Origin: Bin5 sp965221345
Lineage (GTDB): Bacteria > Chloroflexota > Anaerolineae > Caldilineales > Caldilineaceae
Reading direction: 5' to 3'
DNA: 64,000 bases
NCBI GenBank assembly: GCA_965221345.1
Contig: CBDCSD010000002.1
Location: forward strand, 3,410,001-3,474,000
Position numbers and translations under genes: made by a program. The stretch's first letter is position 1. Every line of letters begins with the position of its first letter. The notes beneath the pieces were generated by a model, which ran no database searches, was not told the DNA's origin, and worked only from the letters and a program-made list of their open reading frames with translations. Positions 1 to 8,471 of the stretch are shown here, piece after piece.

Positions 1-1
1 G

Positions 2-736
2 GTCGGAGCGGATCTGATGGACCTATTTAACTTTCTGACCGGTTACAGCCGCCAACGTCACTTCCGACGGCTTCTCGTCGCTCCTGTCAACATGCGGGAC
101 AGGTTTGTGGAATTGATCGATACCGAGGCGGCAAATGCGCTTGCCGGTCGGCCCTCCGGCATCACCGCCAAAATGAACGGGCTTGATGACGCCGTCATAG
201 TGCGTGCGCTATATCGCGCCAGTCAGGCGGGTGTGCCTATCCGTCTGATCGTGCGCGGCAACTGCCGTATCCAACCGGGTATTGCCGGAATCAGCGACAA
301 CATCGAAGTAATAAGCGTAATTGGCCGCTTTCTCGAGCACCACCGCATTTACTCCTTTGTCAACGACGGCCAGCCCCGCTATTTCATTGGCAGCGCCGAC
401 TGGATGTCGCGAAATCTGATCGCCCGTGTCGAGGCGATCGTACCGGTAGAAGAGCCAGCGCTGCAGGAGCAGTTGCAGCGCATCTTGGACTGTTGTCTGG
501 AAGACAGGCGTCAGTCCTGGACATTGCAGAACGATGGCTTGTACCATAGACGTGAGGAACAGCTAGCACCGAACGGCAGCGCCGTTGGCCGGCCGGAGGG
601 GGAGACGCCTGGCCCCCAAGACTCCCTGGAAACAGCCGCGACCCGCCTCCAAAACGGGATTGAACACGCGTCCCGCAAGTTCGGCTGCCAGCAAGCGCTG
701 ATGGACTGGACGCAGTACAGCCTTGGACAGCTCTAG
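2..736 (+). CDS. ppk1: Polyphosphate kinase 1, C-terminal part (5' end outside window)
   Basis: The reading frame is open to the left window edge, so only the C-terminal ~244 residues are seen. The protein reversibly transfers the terminal phosphate of ATP to polyphosphate. The visible part begins with the conserved DLFNFLTGYS stretch and continues through KMNGLDD, RGNCRIQPG and IGSADWMSRNL, typical of the two C-terminal phospholipase-D-like catalytic domains of PPK1. The usual catalytic histidine region lies upstream of the window. The last ~60 residues are poorly conserved and polar. A 42-bp gap separates it from the restriction-modification genes on the same strand. Identification is secure; the full length cannot be judged. 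Confidence 0.93.
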   Translation, partial: VGADLMDLFNFLTGYSRQRHFRRLLVAPVNMRDRFVELIDTEAANALAGRPSGITAKMNGLDDAVIVRALYRASQAGVPIRLIVRGNCRIQPGIAGISDNIEVISVIGRFLEHHRIYSFVNDGQPRYFIGSADWMSRNLIARVEAIVPVEEPALQEQLQRILDCCLEDRRQSWTLQNDGLYHRREEQLAPNGSAVGRPEGETPGPQDSLETAATRLQNGIEHASRKFGCQQALMDWTQYSLGQL

Positions 737-778
737 GGCTCCTTTTCCCTTTTCTAATGACTCTTAAGATGTAACATC

Positions 779-2305
779 ATGCCCAGTCTGACCGAAAGCG
801 TGGATGTTCGTCGGCTTACGACCAATAGCAGACTTGAACCGAGAGCGAAGTCAACTCTCGGACAGTTTATGACTCCGCGCCCTGTTGCTCGGTTCATGGC
901 CTCACTTTTCGGCCAAGCAGGGAGCGGGCCAATAAAGCTACTTGACGCTGGCGCCGGCGTAGGCTCCTTGACAGCGGCATTTGTGGAAGAATTCTGTCAG
1001 CGGGACAGCCACGTCTCTTCAATTGTTGCTACAGCTTACGAAGTTGATCCCATCATGGAAGAAGCTCTCAAGACAACGCTTGCAGAATGCGGTCAAGTTT
1101 GCCAAAGCGCTGGCATCAGGTTTGACTCTCACCTGTCTAAAGAGGACTTTGTCCAGTCCGGCACTTCGCAGCTTCTTACCAGTCCTGGTCCGCTATTTCC
1201 CGAAACCTCGACCGCATCAAAGTTTACACATGCAATATTGAACCCACCTTACAAGAAGATCCACAGCGATTCCACTCATAGGCAGCTACTACGGTCCGCC
1301 GGCATTGAAACAAGCAATCTCTACGCCGGCTTTCTCTCTTTGGTTATCAGAATGCTTGAGAATAACGGTGAAATGGTGGCGATTACACCTCGCAGTTTCT
1401 GCAATGGCCCCTACTTCAAGCCATTTCGAAAACTATTGATTGAGAAGATGAGTCTGAGGCAGATTCATGTTTTCGAGAGTCGAACGGACGCATTTAGAGA
1501 TGATGATGTTCTGCAAGAAAGCGTCATTATCCACGCAGTGAGAAACCAGCCACAGTCTGAAGTCACAATCTCGGTATCCGAGGACGCAGGTTTTTCCAGG
1601 CTGAGGAGCCGCAATGTCGACTTCGCCGAAATTATTGTCCCGCAGGCCCCGGAGCCATTCATCCACATTATCACCGACAATAGGGACCTGCGATTCGTCG
1701 AGCGCATGTACTCCTTGCCTAATACCTTGAACAGTCTAGGGATCAATTCATCAACGGGTCCGGTTGTCGACTTCAGGCACAGAGAGTATCTCCGCATGGA
1801 ACCAGAACCCGGAACCGTACCGATGATCTATCCGGCCCATTGCAGAGGCCACTTTGTTGCCTGGCCGGTGAGCAATGGCAAAAAGCCTAATGCCATCATT
1901 GCGGACGAGCAAGTGAAAAAGTGGTTGTATCGAAACGGCCATTTCACAGTCGTGCGTCGATTCTCGTCGAAAGAGGAGCGCCGCCGAGTCGTTGCCTCCA
2001 TCTATGATCCCGCCTCAATACCTGGTGCAAGGGTTGCATTTGAGAATCACCTGAACGTCTTTCACTGCGGCAGGCAGGGCCTCTCTAAGGCGGTAGCCCG
2101 AGGACTGGCGGTATATTTGAATTCAACCTACTACGACATCTGTTTCCGGCAATTCAGTGGACACACTCAGGTCAATGTCAAGGATCTCCTCAACCTTCGT
2201 TACCCTGATCTGGCAATGCTGGAGGCACTTGGCGAGCGCATAAAAGGCTTCGTATTCCCGTCCCAGGCAGAGATCGATGCTTGGATCGAAGAAGCGTTGT
2301 TCTAA
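779..2305 (+). CDS. N6-adenine DNA methyltransferase of a BsuBI/PstI-type R-M system
   Basis: The 508-residue protein carries a class I methyltransferase core: QFMTP near residues 29-33, SAM-binding motif I DAGAGVG at 56-62, and catalytic motif IV NPPY at 155-158, which marks an N6-adenine methylase. The motif order (I before IV, with a long C-terminal target-recognition part) fits the gamma-class type II methylases that partner BsuBI/PstI nucleases. Its stop codon abuts the start of the endonuclease gene, so the two are likely co-translated. Base composition looks less GC-rich than the flanking ppk1 and exporter genes, consistent with horizontal acquisition (impression, not computed). CTGCAG as target is inferred from the family of the partner nuclease. 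Confidence 0.9.
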   Translation: MPSLTESVDVRRLTTNSRLEPRAKSTLGQFMTPRPVARFMASLFGQAGSGPIKLLDAGAGVGSLTAAFVEEFCQRDSHVSSIVATAYEVDPIMEEALKTTLAECGQVCQSAGIRFDSHLSKEDFVQSGTSQLLTSPGPLFPETSTASKFTHAILNPPYKKIHSDSTHRQLLRSAGIETSNLYAGFLSLVIRMLENNGEMVAITPRSFCNGPYFKPFRKLLIEKMSLRQIHVFESRTDAFRDDDVLQESVIIHAVRNQPQSEVTISVSEDAGFSRLRSRNVDFAEIIVPQAPEPFIHIITDNRDLRFVERMYSLPNTLNSLGINSSTGPVVDFRHREYLRMEPEPGTVPMIYPAHCRGHFVAWPVSNGKKPNAIIADEQVKKWLYRNGHFTVVRRFSSKEERRRVVASIYDPASIPGARVAFENHLNVFHCGRQGLSKAVARGLAVYLNSTYYDICFRQFSGHTQVNVKDLLNLRYPDLAMLEALGERIKGFVFPSQAEIDAWIEEALF

Positions 2306-3268
2306 ATGGCTGAACAGGTCGAAAGCCCGGTCGAAGGGAAAATCCGAGAAGCCATAGAAGTGTTGGAACATCTGGACTTTCCCCGCGCTCAAAAAAACGT
2401 TCGATCCGCATTAGTTCTACTCGCGCTCTTGGACCTCAGACCCAATACACCCTGGGCCAATGCGAAGAATCCCCTCATGGGCATTACACCTATAATGGAC
2501 TGGTGTAGCAGAAATTACGATCGTATCTATGCTCCAAACACGCGGGAAACCTTCCGGCGGCAAACAGTGCATCAGTTCATGGAGGCAGCACTGGCGGTCC
2601 CTAATCCCGACCAGCCTGATCGACCTGTAAACAGCCCGAAATCATGCTATCAGGTGGAGCCGGAAGCGTTATGTTTACTTCGATTCTTCGACTCCCCACA
2701 ATGGCAACTTCGCCTTGCCGAGTACAAACGGAATCGACAGGGTTTACAGCTACGCTATGCTCGACAGCGCAAGATGCATTTGATCCCCATCACCGTAGCA
2801 GATGGGACAGAAATCACTCTCACACCTGGAAAGCACAACGAACTGATAAAAGCAGTTGTCGACAAATTCGCTCCTCGCTTTGTAGCTGGCGGCAAAGTCA
2901 TCTACGTGGGCGATACCGGCAAAAAGTGGGCCTATTTTGACACTGCCACTCTTAGAGAACTCAGTGTAGAAGTGGATTCCCATGGCAAGATGCCTGATGT
3001 TGCGCTCTATCTTCATTCGAAGAACTGGTTGCTCCTAATAGAGGCCGTTACAAGCCACGGGCCGGTGGATAGCAAACGCCACGATGAACTCACCCGGCTT
3101 TTTGGCACTGCTGCCGCCAGCCTGATCTTCGTCACCGCGTTCCCAACACGCACTGATATGGCGCGCTATTTGGCCGATATATCCTGGGAGACGGACGTAT
3201 GGATTGCGAACGCACCGGATCATCTGATCCATTTTGACGGTGAGCATTACCTGAGCCCCTCGCAGTAG
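2306..3268 (+). CDS. BsuBI/PstI family type II restriction endonuclease
   Basis: This 320-residue protein begins at the ATG directly after the methylase TAA. The N-terminal ~150 residues are helical and resemble the BsuBI/PstI helix-turn-helix region. The C-terminal half holds the catalytic region of the family: PD at 230-231, then LLLIEAVTSHGPVDSKR from about 242, with E246 and K257 as candidate metal-site residues of a PD-(D/E)XK-like centre. BsuBI and PstI cut CTGCAG, so that is the expected target. CTGCAG sites exist in this window (for example 7248-7253 and 8027-8032) and would need methylation by the partner. The protein is full length with no visible lesions. Confidence 0.88.
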   Translation: MAEQVESPVEGKIREAIEVLEHLDFPRAQKNVRSALVLLALLDLRPNTPWANAKNPLMGITPIMDWCSRNYDRIYAPNTRETFRRQTVHQFMEAALAVPNPDQPDRPVNSPKSCYQVEPEALCLLRFFDSPQWQLRLAEYKRNRQGLQLRYARQRKMHLIPITVADGTEITLTPGKHNELIKAVVDKFAPRFVAGGKVIYVGDTGKKWAYFDTATLRELSVEVDSHGKMPDVALYLHSKNWLLLIEAVTSHGPVDSKRHDELTRLFGTAAASLIFVTAFPTRTDMARYLADISWETDVWIANAPDHLIHFDGEHYLSPSQ

Positions 3269-3434
3269 CTAACCAATCTCAGCCAGAGAGTCAATAGTCT
3301 GCCTTGCTCCTTTTGCGGGCAGGGTTGACCTTTCCGCGCAGCCCGAATCGCCACTCTCTTGCAGAGCAAGATGGTCCGCTAGCCACAGAGGTTTGGCTCA
3401 GAACAGCATCGTACCCCGGCCCCCTCCATCCGAC

Positions 3435-3463
3435 TTGACAAAAGTAGAATTCGTACATACAAT
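3435..3463 (+). promoter_or_regulatory. Near-consensus sigma-70 promoter of the DtxR-family gene, leaderless spacing
   Basis: TTGACA (3435-3440), a 17-nt spacer and TACAAT (3458-3463). The ATG of the regulator gene is at 3470, only six bases after the -10 box, so transcription should begin at or next to the start codon and give a leaderless mRNA. An imperfect dyad around GAATTC overlaps the spacer and could be an autoregulatory operator (inference). Confidence 0.75.
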
Positions 3464-3469
3464 TTAGCC

Positions 3470-4162
3470 ATGACTAAAAACTACTCCTCCGAAATCAGCA
3501 GCCCGCTTTCCTCCAATCACGAGGACTATCTGAAAGCCATCTATAACCTGGAAGCGCGCGGGGAGCAGGTCACAAATTCGGCCCTTTCCGAATACATTGG
3601 CTATACCCCCGCCTCTGCCACCAATATGGTGAAGAAGCTGGCCCAGATGGACCTGGTAATCTACCGTCCCCATCAAGCCGTCGCCCTTACTTCAACCGGC
3701 AGAAGCGTCGCGCTCGAGATTCTACGCCATCACCGCTTGCTTGAACTCTTCCTGCACAAGACGTTGGACATCCCCTGGGACAGTGTGCATGAAGAGGCCG
3801 AACGCCTCGAACACGTGATCAGCGAAGCGTTGGAGGATGCCATTGCCACTTCGCTGGGCTACCCTAAAGTGGACCCCCACGGGGATCCCATTCCTTCCAA
3901 GAATGGCGAGATCAGCCACACGCCAGGTCACCCTCTTTCACAAGCCGAAGCCGGCCGCACATACAGACTGGTTCGTGTCCTGAGCCAGGAAAAGGAACGT
4001 CTCGCCTATCTGGGTAGGCTGGGATTGCAACTGAACGTAGAAGTTTACCTGCGCGAACAGGCCCCCTTTGACGGTCCGGTACTCGTGGAAGTTGCCGGCG
4101 AGGAACACGCCTTGGCAAATGAAATGGCGGCCCTCCTGCAAGTAGTGCCCGCGTCAGCTTAG
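3470..4162 (+). CDS. DtxR-family metal-dependent transcriptional regulator
   Basis: A 230-residue repressor of the DtxR/MntR/IdeR family, which senses Fe(II) or Mn(II) and represses metal uptake or related genes. The N-terminal winged helix (about residues 15-80) starts with NHEDYLKAIYNLE. It is followed by the dimerisation and metal-binding domain with VHEEAERLEH and DPHGDPIP. The cysteine of the DtxR ancillary site is replaced by glutamate in EAERLEH. The last ~70 residues fit a FeoA/SH3-like C-terminal domain, so the overall plan is the three-domain DtxR type rather than short MntR. The exporter operon follows after 222 bp on the same strand, but regulation of it is only inferred. Metal specificity cannot be read from the sequence. 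Confidence 0.9.
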   Translation: MTKNYSSEISSPLSSNHEDYLKAIYNLEARGEQVTNSALSEYIGYTPASATNMVKKLAQMDLVIYRPHQAVALTSTGRSVALEILRHHRLLELFLHKTLDIPWDSVHEEAERLEHVISEALEDAIATSLGYPKVDPHGDPIPSKNGEISHTPGHPLSQAEAGRTYRLVRVLSQEKERLAYLGRLGLQLNVEVYLREQAPFDGPVLVEVAGEEHALANEMAALLQVVPASA

Positions 4163-4165
4163 TAG

Positions 4166-4182
4166 GAATCCTGTCAGGATTC
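4166..4182. promoter_or_regulatory. 17-bp perfect palindrome between regulator and exporter genes
   Basis: GAATCCTG-T-CAGGATTC, a perfect 8-1-8 palindrome four bases after the regulator stop codon. A second dyad, CTGTCA/TGACAG (4171-4176 and 4183-4188), overlaps it. There is no T-run, so it is not a typical intrinsic terminator. It could be an operator for the downstream ABC exporter or an RNA processing hairpin. Confidence 0.4.
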
Positions 4183-4384
4183 TGACAGAGGGTCGTCAGT
4201 CAACTAGCCGTTGGCTATGCGATGATGATGATTGTACCCAGCGCTGCCATGTGGCATGTTAAGCATCAAGACTTTCACATGAACTGTGAATTGCGTGACT
4301 TGGCGGAGAACTGTACCGCCCCCCCTTTGCATTGCCGAAATATTGTGGTCGGCGTGTTAGCAAAAACTGCTTGAAGAGTAGCCC

Positions 4385-6622
4385 ATGATCTTCAGAAATC
4401 TGATGCGCCGGTCAGTCCGAAGCGGCTTGACTCTCCTCGGGATTGCCATCGGCGTCGCCGCAGTAGTGGCGCTGGGCTCGATCGCGGAAGGACTATCGTC
4501 GAATTTCGCCGTCGCTGTCGGCGGTAGCAGCAACGACCTGTTAATTACCCAGGCAGAGGCGATCGACCCCGCACTGAGCAGCCTGGACGACACAGTCGGC
4601 GAGCGCTTGCGAACCGTTCCCGGTGTGGATCGAGTGGAGCCCGGTGTCTACACCTGGGTTTCGACCGCGGACCTTCCGTTTTTTGTCCTTTTTGGCTATG
4701 AGATTGGTAGCACCGCCATGGATCACTATCGCATCGTCGAGGGCAAACCCCTGAGTGGTCCTGGGCAGATCGTGATAGGTCGACGCGCCACTGAATCGAT
4801 CGATGTCGCTATCGGCGACAATTTACGCATCTACGGAACGCCTTATCGCGTTGTCGGAATATATGAAACCGGTCAAGGCATCGAAGAGTCGGGTGGCGTC
4901 CTTGGGCTCGAAGACGCTAAATCCGCTGCCCAGTTCGAACGAAAGGTCAGCCTTTACGAGATAGGTTTGCGCCGCGGCGACGACGCTGACGAGACGATCA
5001 AGCGAATTGAAGCCCTTGATCTGGACCTGAAAACAAGCAAGACCAGCGAACGCGAAAGCAATCAGCAGTATGAACAAATGTTGCAGGGCTTTGCCTGGGG
5101 CGTCGCCGCAATCGCCATCTTCATAGGCGGCCTCGGCATGATGAACTCAATGGTTATGAGTGTGTTGGAACGCACCCGCGAAATCGGCACATTGCGCGCG
5201 CTGGGCTGGAGCCGTTGGCGAGTCCTGTGGATTATCCTTGGAGAATCCGTGACCCTGAGCGCGATTGGTGGCGTTGTCGGCATCTTTCTGGGGATCGGCC
5301 TGGCCAAACTGACAGAAACAATCCCCGGCATGGGACCACTGCTTGCCGGTGTCTTTACTCCGTCCATTTTTGCCCAGGGCCTGGTGACAGCGCTCGTTCT
5401 CGGTCTGGTGGGGGGAGTGTACCCCGCCTGGCGGGCTGCCGGTCTGCGGCCGGTCGAAGCTCTCTCCTACGAGGGCGGCACAGCCTCCGACTTCAAGGGT
5501 GGCCTGCTAAGCCGGATCGGCAACCAGAGTTTCCGCAATCTGTGGCGGCGGCGCAACCGCACTCTCCTCGCCGCAGCCGGCATCGGCATCGGTGTCGGCA
5601 CGTTGGTAATGCTGGGTGGCATCACCGCCGGCCTCATCGGTCAGATGAACAACCTCGCCGGCAGCGGCAGTCCAGGCAACATTACCGTCATGCAGCGGGA
5701 CGTTCCGGACATGTCTTTGAGCAGCGTTGATGAGCAAGTCGTGCGCCAGATACAGGCCATGCCCCAAGTCGAATCGGTCAGCCCAATGGTCCTCGGCATC
5801 GTCCTGACACCGGAACTGCCGCTGTTCATTATTCATGGCCTGGATCCCAACAGCGAGGCCATGGACCACTACAAGCTGGTAGCGGGGCGGCGCGTCCAAC
5901 GCCCATCCGAGATCATCATCGGCAGCAACGCCGCCGAATCCTACAAACTCAATCTGGGCGATTCCCTGACGCTTTACAACACGCGCTACAAGGTCGTCGG
6001 CATCTATGAGACCGGTGTGGCCTGGGAGGAAGGGGGCGGTATCCTGGCATTGCGAGAATCGCAACGTATCCTCAATCGTCCCCGCAACGTCAGCTTTCTG
6101 TTTGTTAACGTCAAAGATCCCTCATTGGCCCGGCCGGTCCAGGATGCGATCAATCAGAGGTTTCCAAAAGTGAGAGCCAGTATAAGCAGTGAATTTGCTC
6201 AGAATACCGACGACATCGCCTCCATGCAAGCTGCCGCCGGCGCAATCGGGATGCTGGCGCTGATAGTGGGTGGCATAGTAGTTGCCAACACAATGATCAT
6301 GTCGATCTATGAACGCACCCGCGAGATTGGTACCTTGCGGGCGCTGGGCTGGCCTGGCAAGCGTATCCTCTCGCAGATCATGCAGGAGAGCCTGCTGCTA
6401 TGCCTTTTGTCGGCCATCTTGGGCAGTGCCGGCGCGGTCCTGCTTCTCAGCGTAGTTTCATCTATTCCCTTTGCCGGCGGCGCCATGCTTCGCCCTGCCT
6501 GGGAGCCAAGTACCTTCGTGACTGCAATAGCACTTGCCCTCGTGCTCGGCCTTTTGGGCGGCTTCTACCCAGCCTGGCGGGCAAGTAAATTGCAGCCGGT
6601 CGAGGCACTGCGCTACGAATAG
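4385..6622 (+). CDS. Tandem-duplicated MacB/FtsX-type ABC transporter permease
   Basis: The 745-residue membrane protein is two MacB-like permeases in one chain. Each half has an N-terminal membrane helix (about 12-38 and 390-420), an extracytoplasmic MacB_PCD-like domain and a three-helix FtsX domain ending in a YPAWRA motif. Direct internal matches include ERTREIGTLRALGW at 262-275 and again at 643-656, and VVGIYETG in both halves. MacB permeases normally work as homodimers, so this fusion probably supplies both subunits. It is followed by an HlyD-type adaptor and, 436 bp further on, a LolD/MacB-type ATPase, giving a full export system. Substrate unknown; the family exports lipoproteins, peptides or macrolides. 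Confidence 0.9.
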   Translation: MIFRNLMRRSVRSGLTLLGIAIGVAAVVALGSIAEGLSSNFAVAVGGSSNDLLITQAEAIDPALSSLDDTVGERLRTVPGVDRVEPGVYTWVSTADLPFFVLFGYEIGSTAMDHYRIVEGKPLSGPGQIVIGRRATESIDVAIGDNLRIYGTPYRVVGIYETGQGIEESGGVLGLEDAKSAAQFERKVSLYEIGLRRGDDADETIKRIEALDLDLKTSKTSERESNQQYEQMLQGFAWGVAAIAIFIGGLGMMNSMVMSVLERTREIGTLRALGWSRWRVLWIILGESVTLSAIGGVVGIFLGIGLAKLTETIPGMGPLLAGVFTPSIFAQGLVTALVLGLVGGVYPAWRAAGLRPVEALSYEGGTASDFKGGLLSRIGNQSFRNLWRRRNRTLLAAAGIGIGVGTLVMLGGITAGLIGQMNNLAGSGSPGNITVMQRDVPDMSLSSVDEQVVRQIQAMPQVESVSPMVLGIVLTPELPLFIIHGLDPNSEAMDHYKLVAGRRVQRPSEIIIGSNAAESYKLNLGDSLTLYNTRYKVVGIYETGVAWEEGGGILALRESQRILNRPRNVSFLFVNVKDPSLARPVQDAINQRFPKVRASISSEFAQNTDDIASMQAAAGAIGMLALIVGGIVVANTMIMSIYERTREIGTLRALGWPGKRILSQIMQESLLLCLLSAILGSAGAVLLLSVVSSIPFAGGAMLRPAWEPSTFVTAIALALVLGLLGGFYPAWRASKLQPVEALRYE

Positions 6623-6682
6623 AAAGAAGCATCGGACACTGTCCCGAAATTGGCGGACGCCTTTGGGGTGGAATTAGGAACT

Positions 6683-8035
6683 ATGAAACGAGTTTGGATT
6701 CTCCTTGGACTGGTCATCCTGCTTGGAGCAGGTGCCTGGGTCTACGTAACCTTCGTCGACCCCTCGCTACTTCCCCAGAACGCCGACTCTTCAAGCGAGA
6801 CTGCGGAGGCCGATGCCATAGAGGAAGCTGGCGCCGAGTTGGAGTCGGTTATCTGGGCCTCAGGCAAGCTTCTTCCCACCGCATGGGCCAATTTGGCTTC
6901 CCTGCAAGGGGGCATTGTGCAGACCCTGCACGTCAAAGAGGGCGACTGGGTTGAAGCCGGAGAAATGCTTGTACAACTCAACAACCCGGCAGCAGAGAGC
7001 CAAGTCAAAGTCGCGGCCGCTACCCTTGCGGAAGCCGAAGCGGCCCACGCAAAGTTGCTTTCGGGCGCCAGTGAAGCAGAAATCGCTGCCGCCGAAGCCG
7101 GCGTAGCCACGGCAATAGCGCAGGTCTCCCTCGCCGCTGGCAGGTTACTGGAAACGCAAAAGACGGTCGAGTTTTACGAAGTCGAAGTTCTGATCACAAA
7201 TGAACAGTATAACGAACTGGCCAGCGGTCCCACTGAGGCAGAACGGGCTGCAGCAGCCGCGCGCGTCGAAGTCGCCCAGGCCGCCCTGGACCATGCCGAA
7301 GCAGCCTACAACGCGGTGCGCGGTGATCCAAGCATCGGCAGTACTCGCCTGGAAGCGTTGCTGTTGCAGCAGGCCACCAAGTCGATTCAGGCAGCCCAGG
7401 CCGAGTTTGCCGTTGCCACCCAGGGTGCCACCGAGCAGCAGTTGGCCGTGGCCCGGTCACGGATTCAGGAGGCCCAATCACGCGTCGCGATGGCCGAAAG
7501 CCAGACTCCTGCGGCCGAAGCAGGCGGGCAGTCCGCCCAGGCCGCGCTGGCAAGCGCCCAGGCGAACCTGCGCAGATTCAAAGAAGGCGCATCGCCGGAA
7601 GATATCGCCGTCTCCCAGGCTCGCATCGTCACCGCGAATGCGCAACTGGCCAGTGCCCAAGCCCTTGTCGGCCAGACCCAAATCGTGGCCCCGTTTTCCG
7701 GGCAAGTCGGAGCTGTCCTCGTACGGAACGGCGAACTGGTTTCTCCAGGTCAGTTGCTCATCCTCTTGGGCGATACCGGCGATATGCACGTGGAGACGAC
7801 CGATCTGCGCGAAACCGACGTTGTCCGATTGCAGAACGGGCAGGAGGTGGAAGTCACTTTCGACTCACTGCCGGATCAAATCTTCGACGGCATAATTACG
7901 CACATCGCCCCGGTCAGCACCACCGACAGGGGCAGCACAAACTTCACTGTTCACGTAGAGGTTCCGCAATTGGACGAAAACTTGCGCTGGGGTATGACCG
8001 CCTTCGTCAATATCCTCGCCTCGCCCCTGCAGTAA
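6683..8035 (+). CDS. HlyD/MacA-family periplasmic-adaptor-like subunit
   Basis: Start chosen at the ATG preceded by AGGA (6676-6679), giving 450 residues; an upstream TTG at 6650 is less likely. An N-terminal signal anchor (residues 4-24, WILLGLVILLGAGAWVYVTF) is followed by a biotinyl-lipoyl-like half motif (LHVKEGDWVEAGEMLVQL). Then comes a long alanine/glutamate-rich coiled coil (about 100-330), the second lipoyl half (IVAPFSGQVGAVLVRNGELV) and a beta-barrel end. This is the MacA/HlyD adaptor plan. It lies 60 bp after the permease and should couple it to the extracytoplasmic side. Such adaptors also occur in Chloroflexota with no outer-membrane partner nearby, and none is seen here. Confidence 0.9.
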   Translation: MKRVWILLGLVILLGAGAWVYVTFVDPSLLPQNADSSSETAEADAIEEAGAELESVIWASGKLLPTAWANLASLQGGIVQTLHVKEGDWVEAGEMLVQLNNPAAESQVKVAAATLAEAEAAHAKLLSGASEAEIAAAEAGVATAIAQVSLAAGRLLETQKTVEFYEVEVLITNEQYNELASGPTEAERAAAAARVEVAQAALDHAEAAYNAVRGDPSIGSTRLEALLLQQATKSIQAAQAEFAVATQGATEQQLAVARSRIQEAQSRVAMAESQTPAAEAGGQSAQAALASAQANLRRFKEGASPEDIAVSQARIVTANAQLASAQALVGQTQIVAPFSGQVGAVLVRNGELVSPGQLLILLGDTGDMHVETTDLRETDVVRLQNGQEVEVTFDSLPDQIFDGIITHIAPVSTTDRGSTNFTVHVEVPQLDENLRWGMTAFVNILASPLQ

Positions 8036-8471
8036 ATTCTTGTTGGAAGGGGCAGTGGAGCTTGTGCGCCGCTCTCGAGGATTGTGAAGAGAGCGATAAC
8101 CATTCTGTGTAAGGACTACTGAGACTTTTGTTGCCAGCTTTCCGATGCAAAGCGCAAAAAGCCGTGTCGCGGTGAATATTCGAAAGACTGTGACAGCACT
8201 GTTCCATCACCGACAGCAGTGATCAAGTGGGCTGACGAAGGGACGCTACCAATCCTTCCATTCTCTATCTGCAAGAATCACGTTCGACGAAGCTCAGTAA
8301 AGCATCTGTCGCAGAAACGAGAGGGCATCACCGTTCTCACTATAGCCAGAGGCGTAACAGACCAAAGAGAAGCAAGAACAGCGAACCCTCCCTCCAGCGA
8401 TATGGTTGAAGCATTTTTTTGTTGGCTCATCCCTGTGTCCCCTACCAGCTTCAGACTTACAGTCAATAACA
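8036..8471. other. 436-bp intergenic spacer inside the exporter operon
   Basis: No convincing gene, tRNA, terminator or repeat was found. A TTG-initiated extension of the downstream ATPase (from 8406) is possible but encodes a non-conserved leader. The gap is long for an operon, so a separate promoter for the ATPase gene may lie here, but no strong -35/-10 pair was recognised. Confidence 0.4.
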
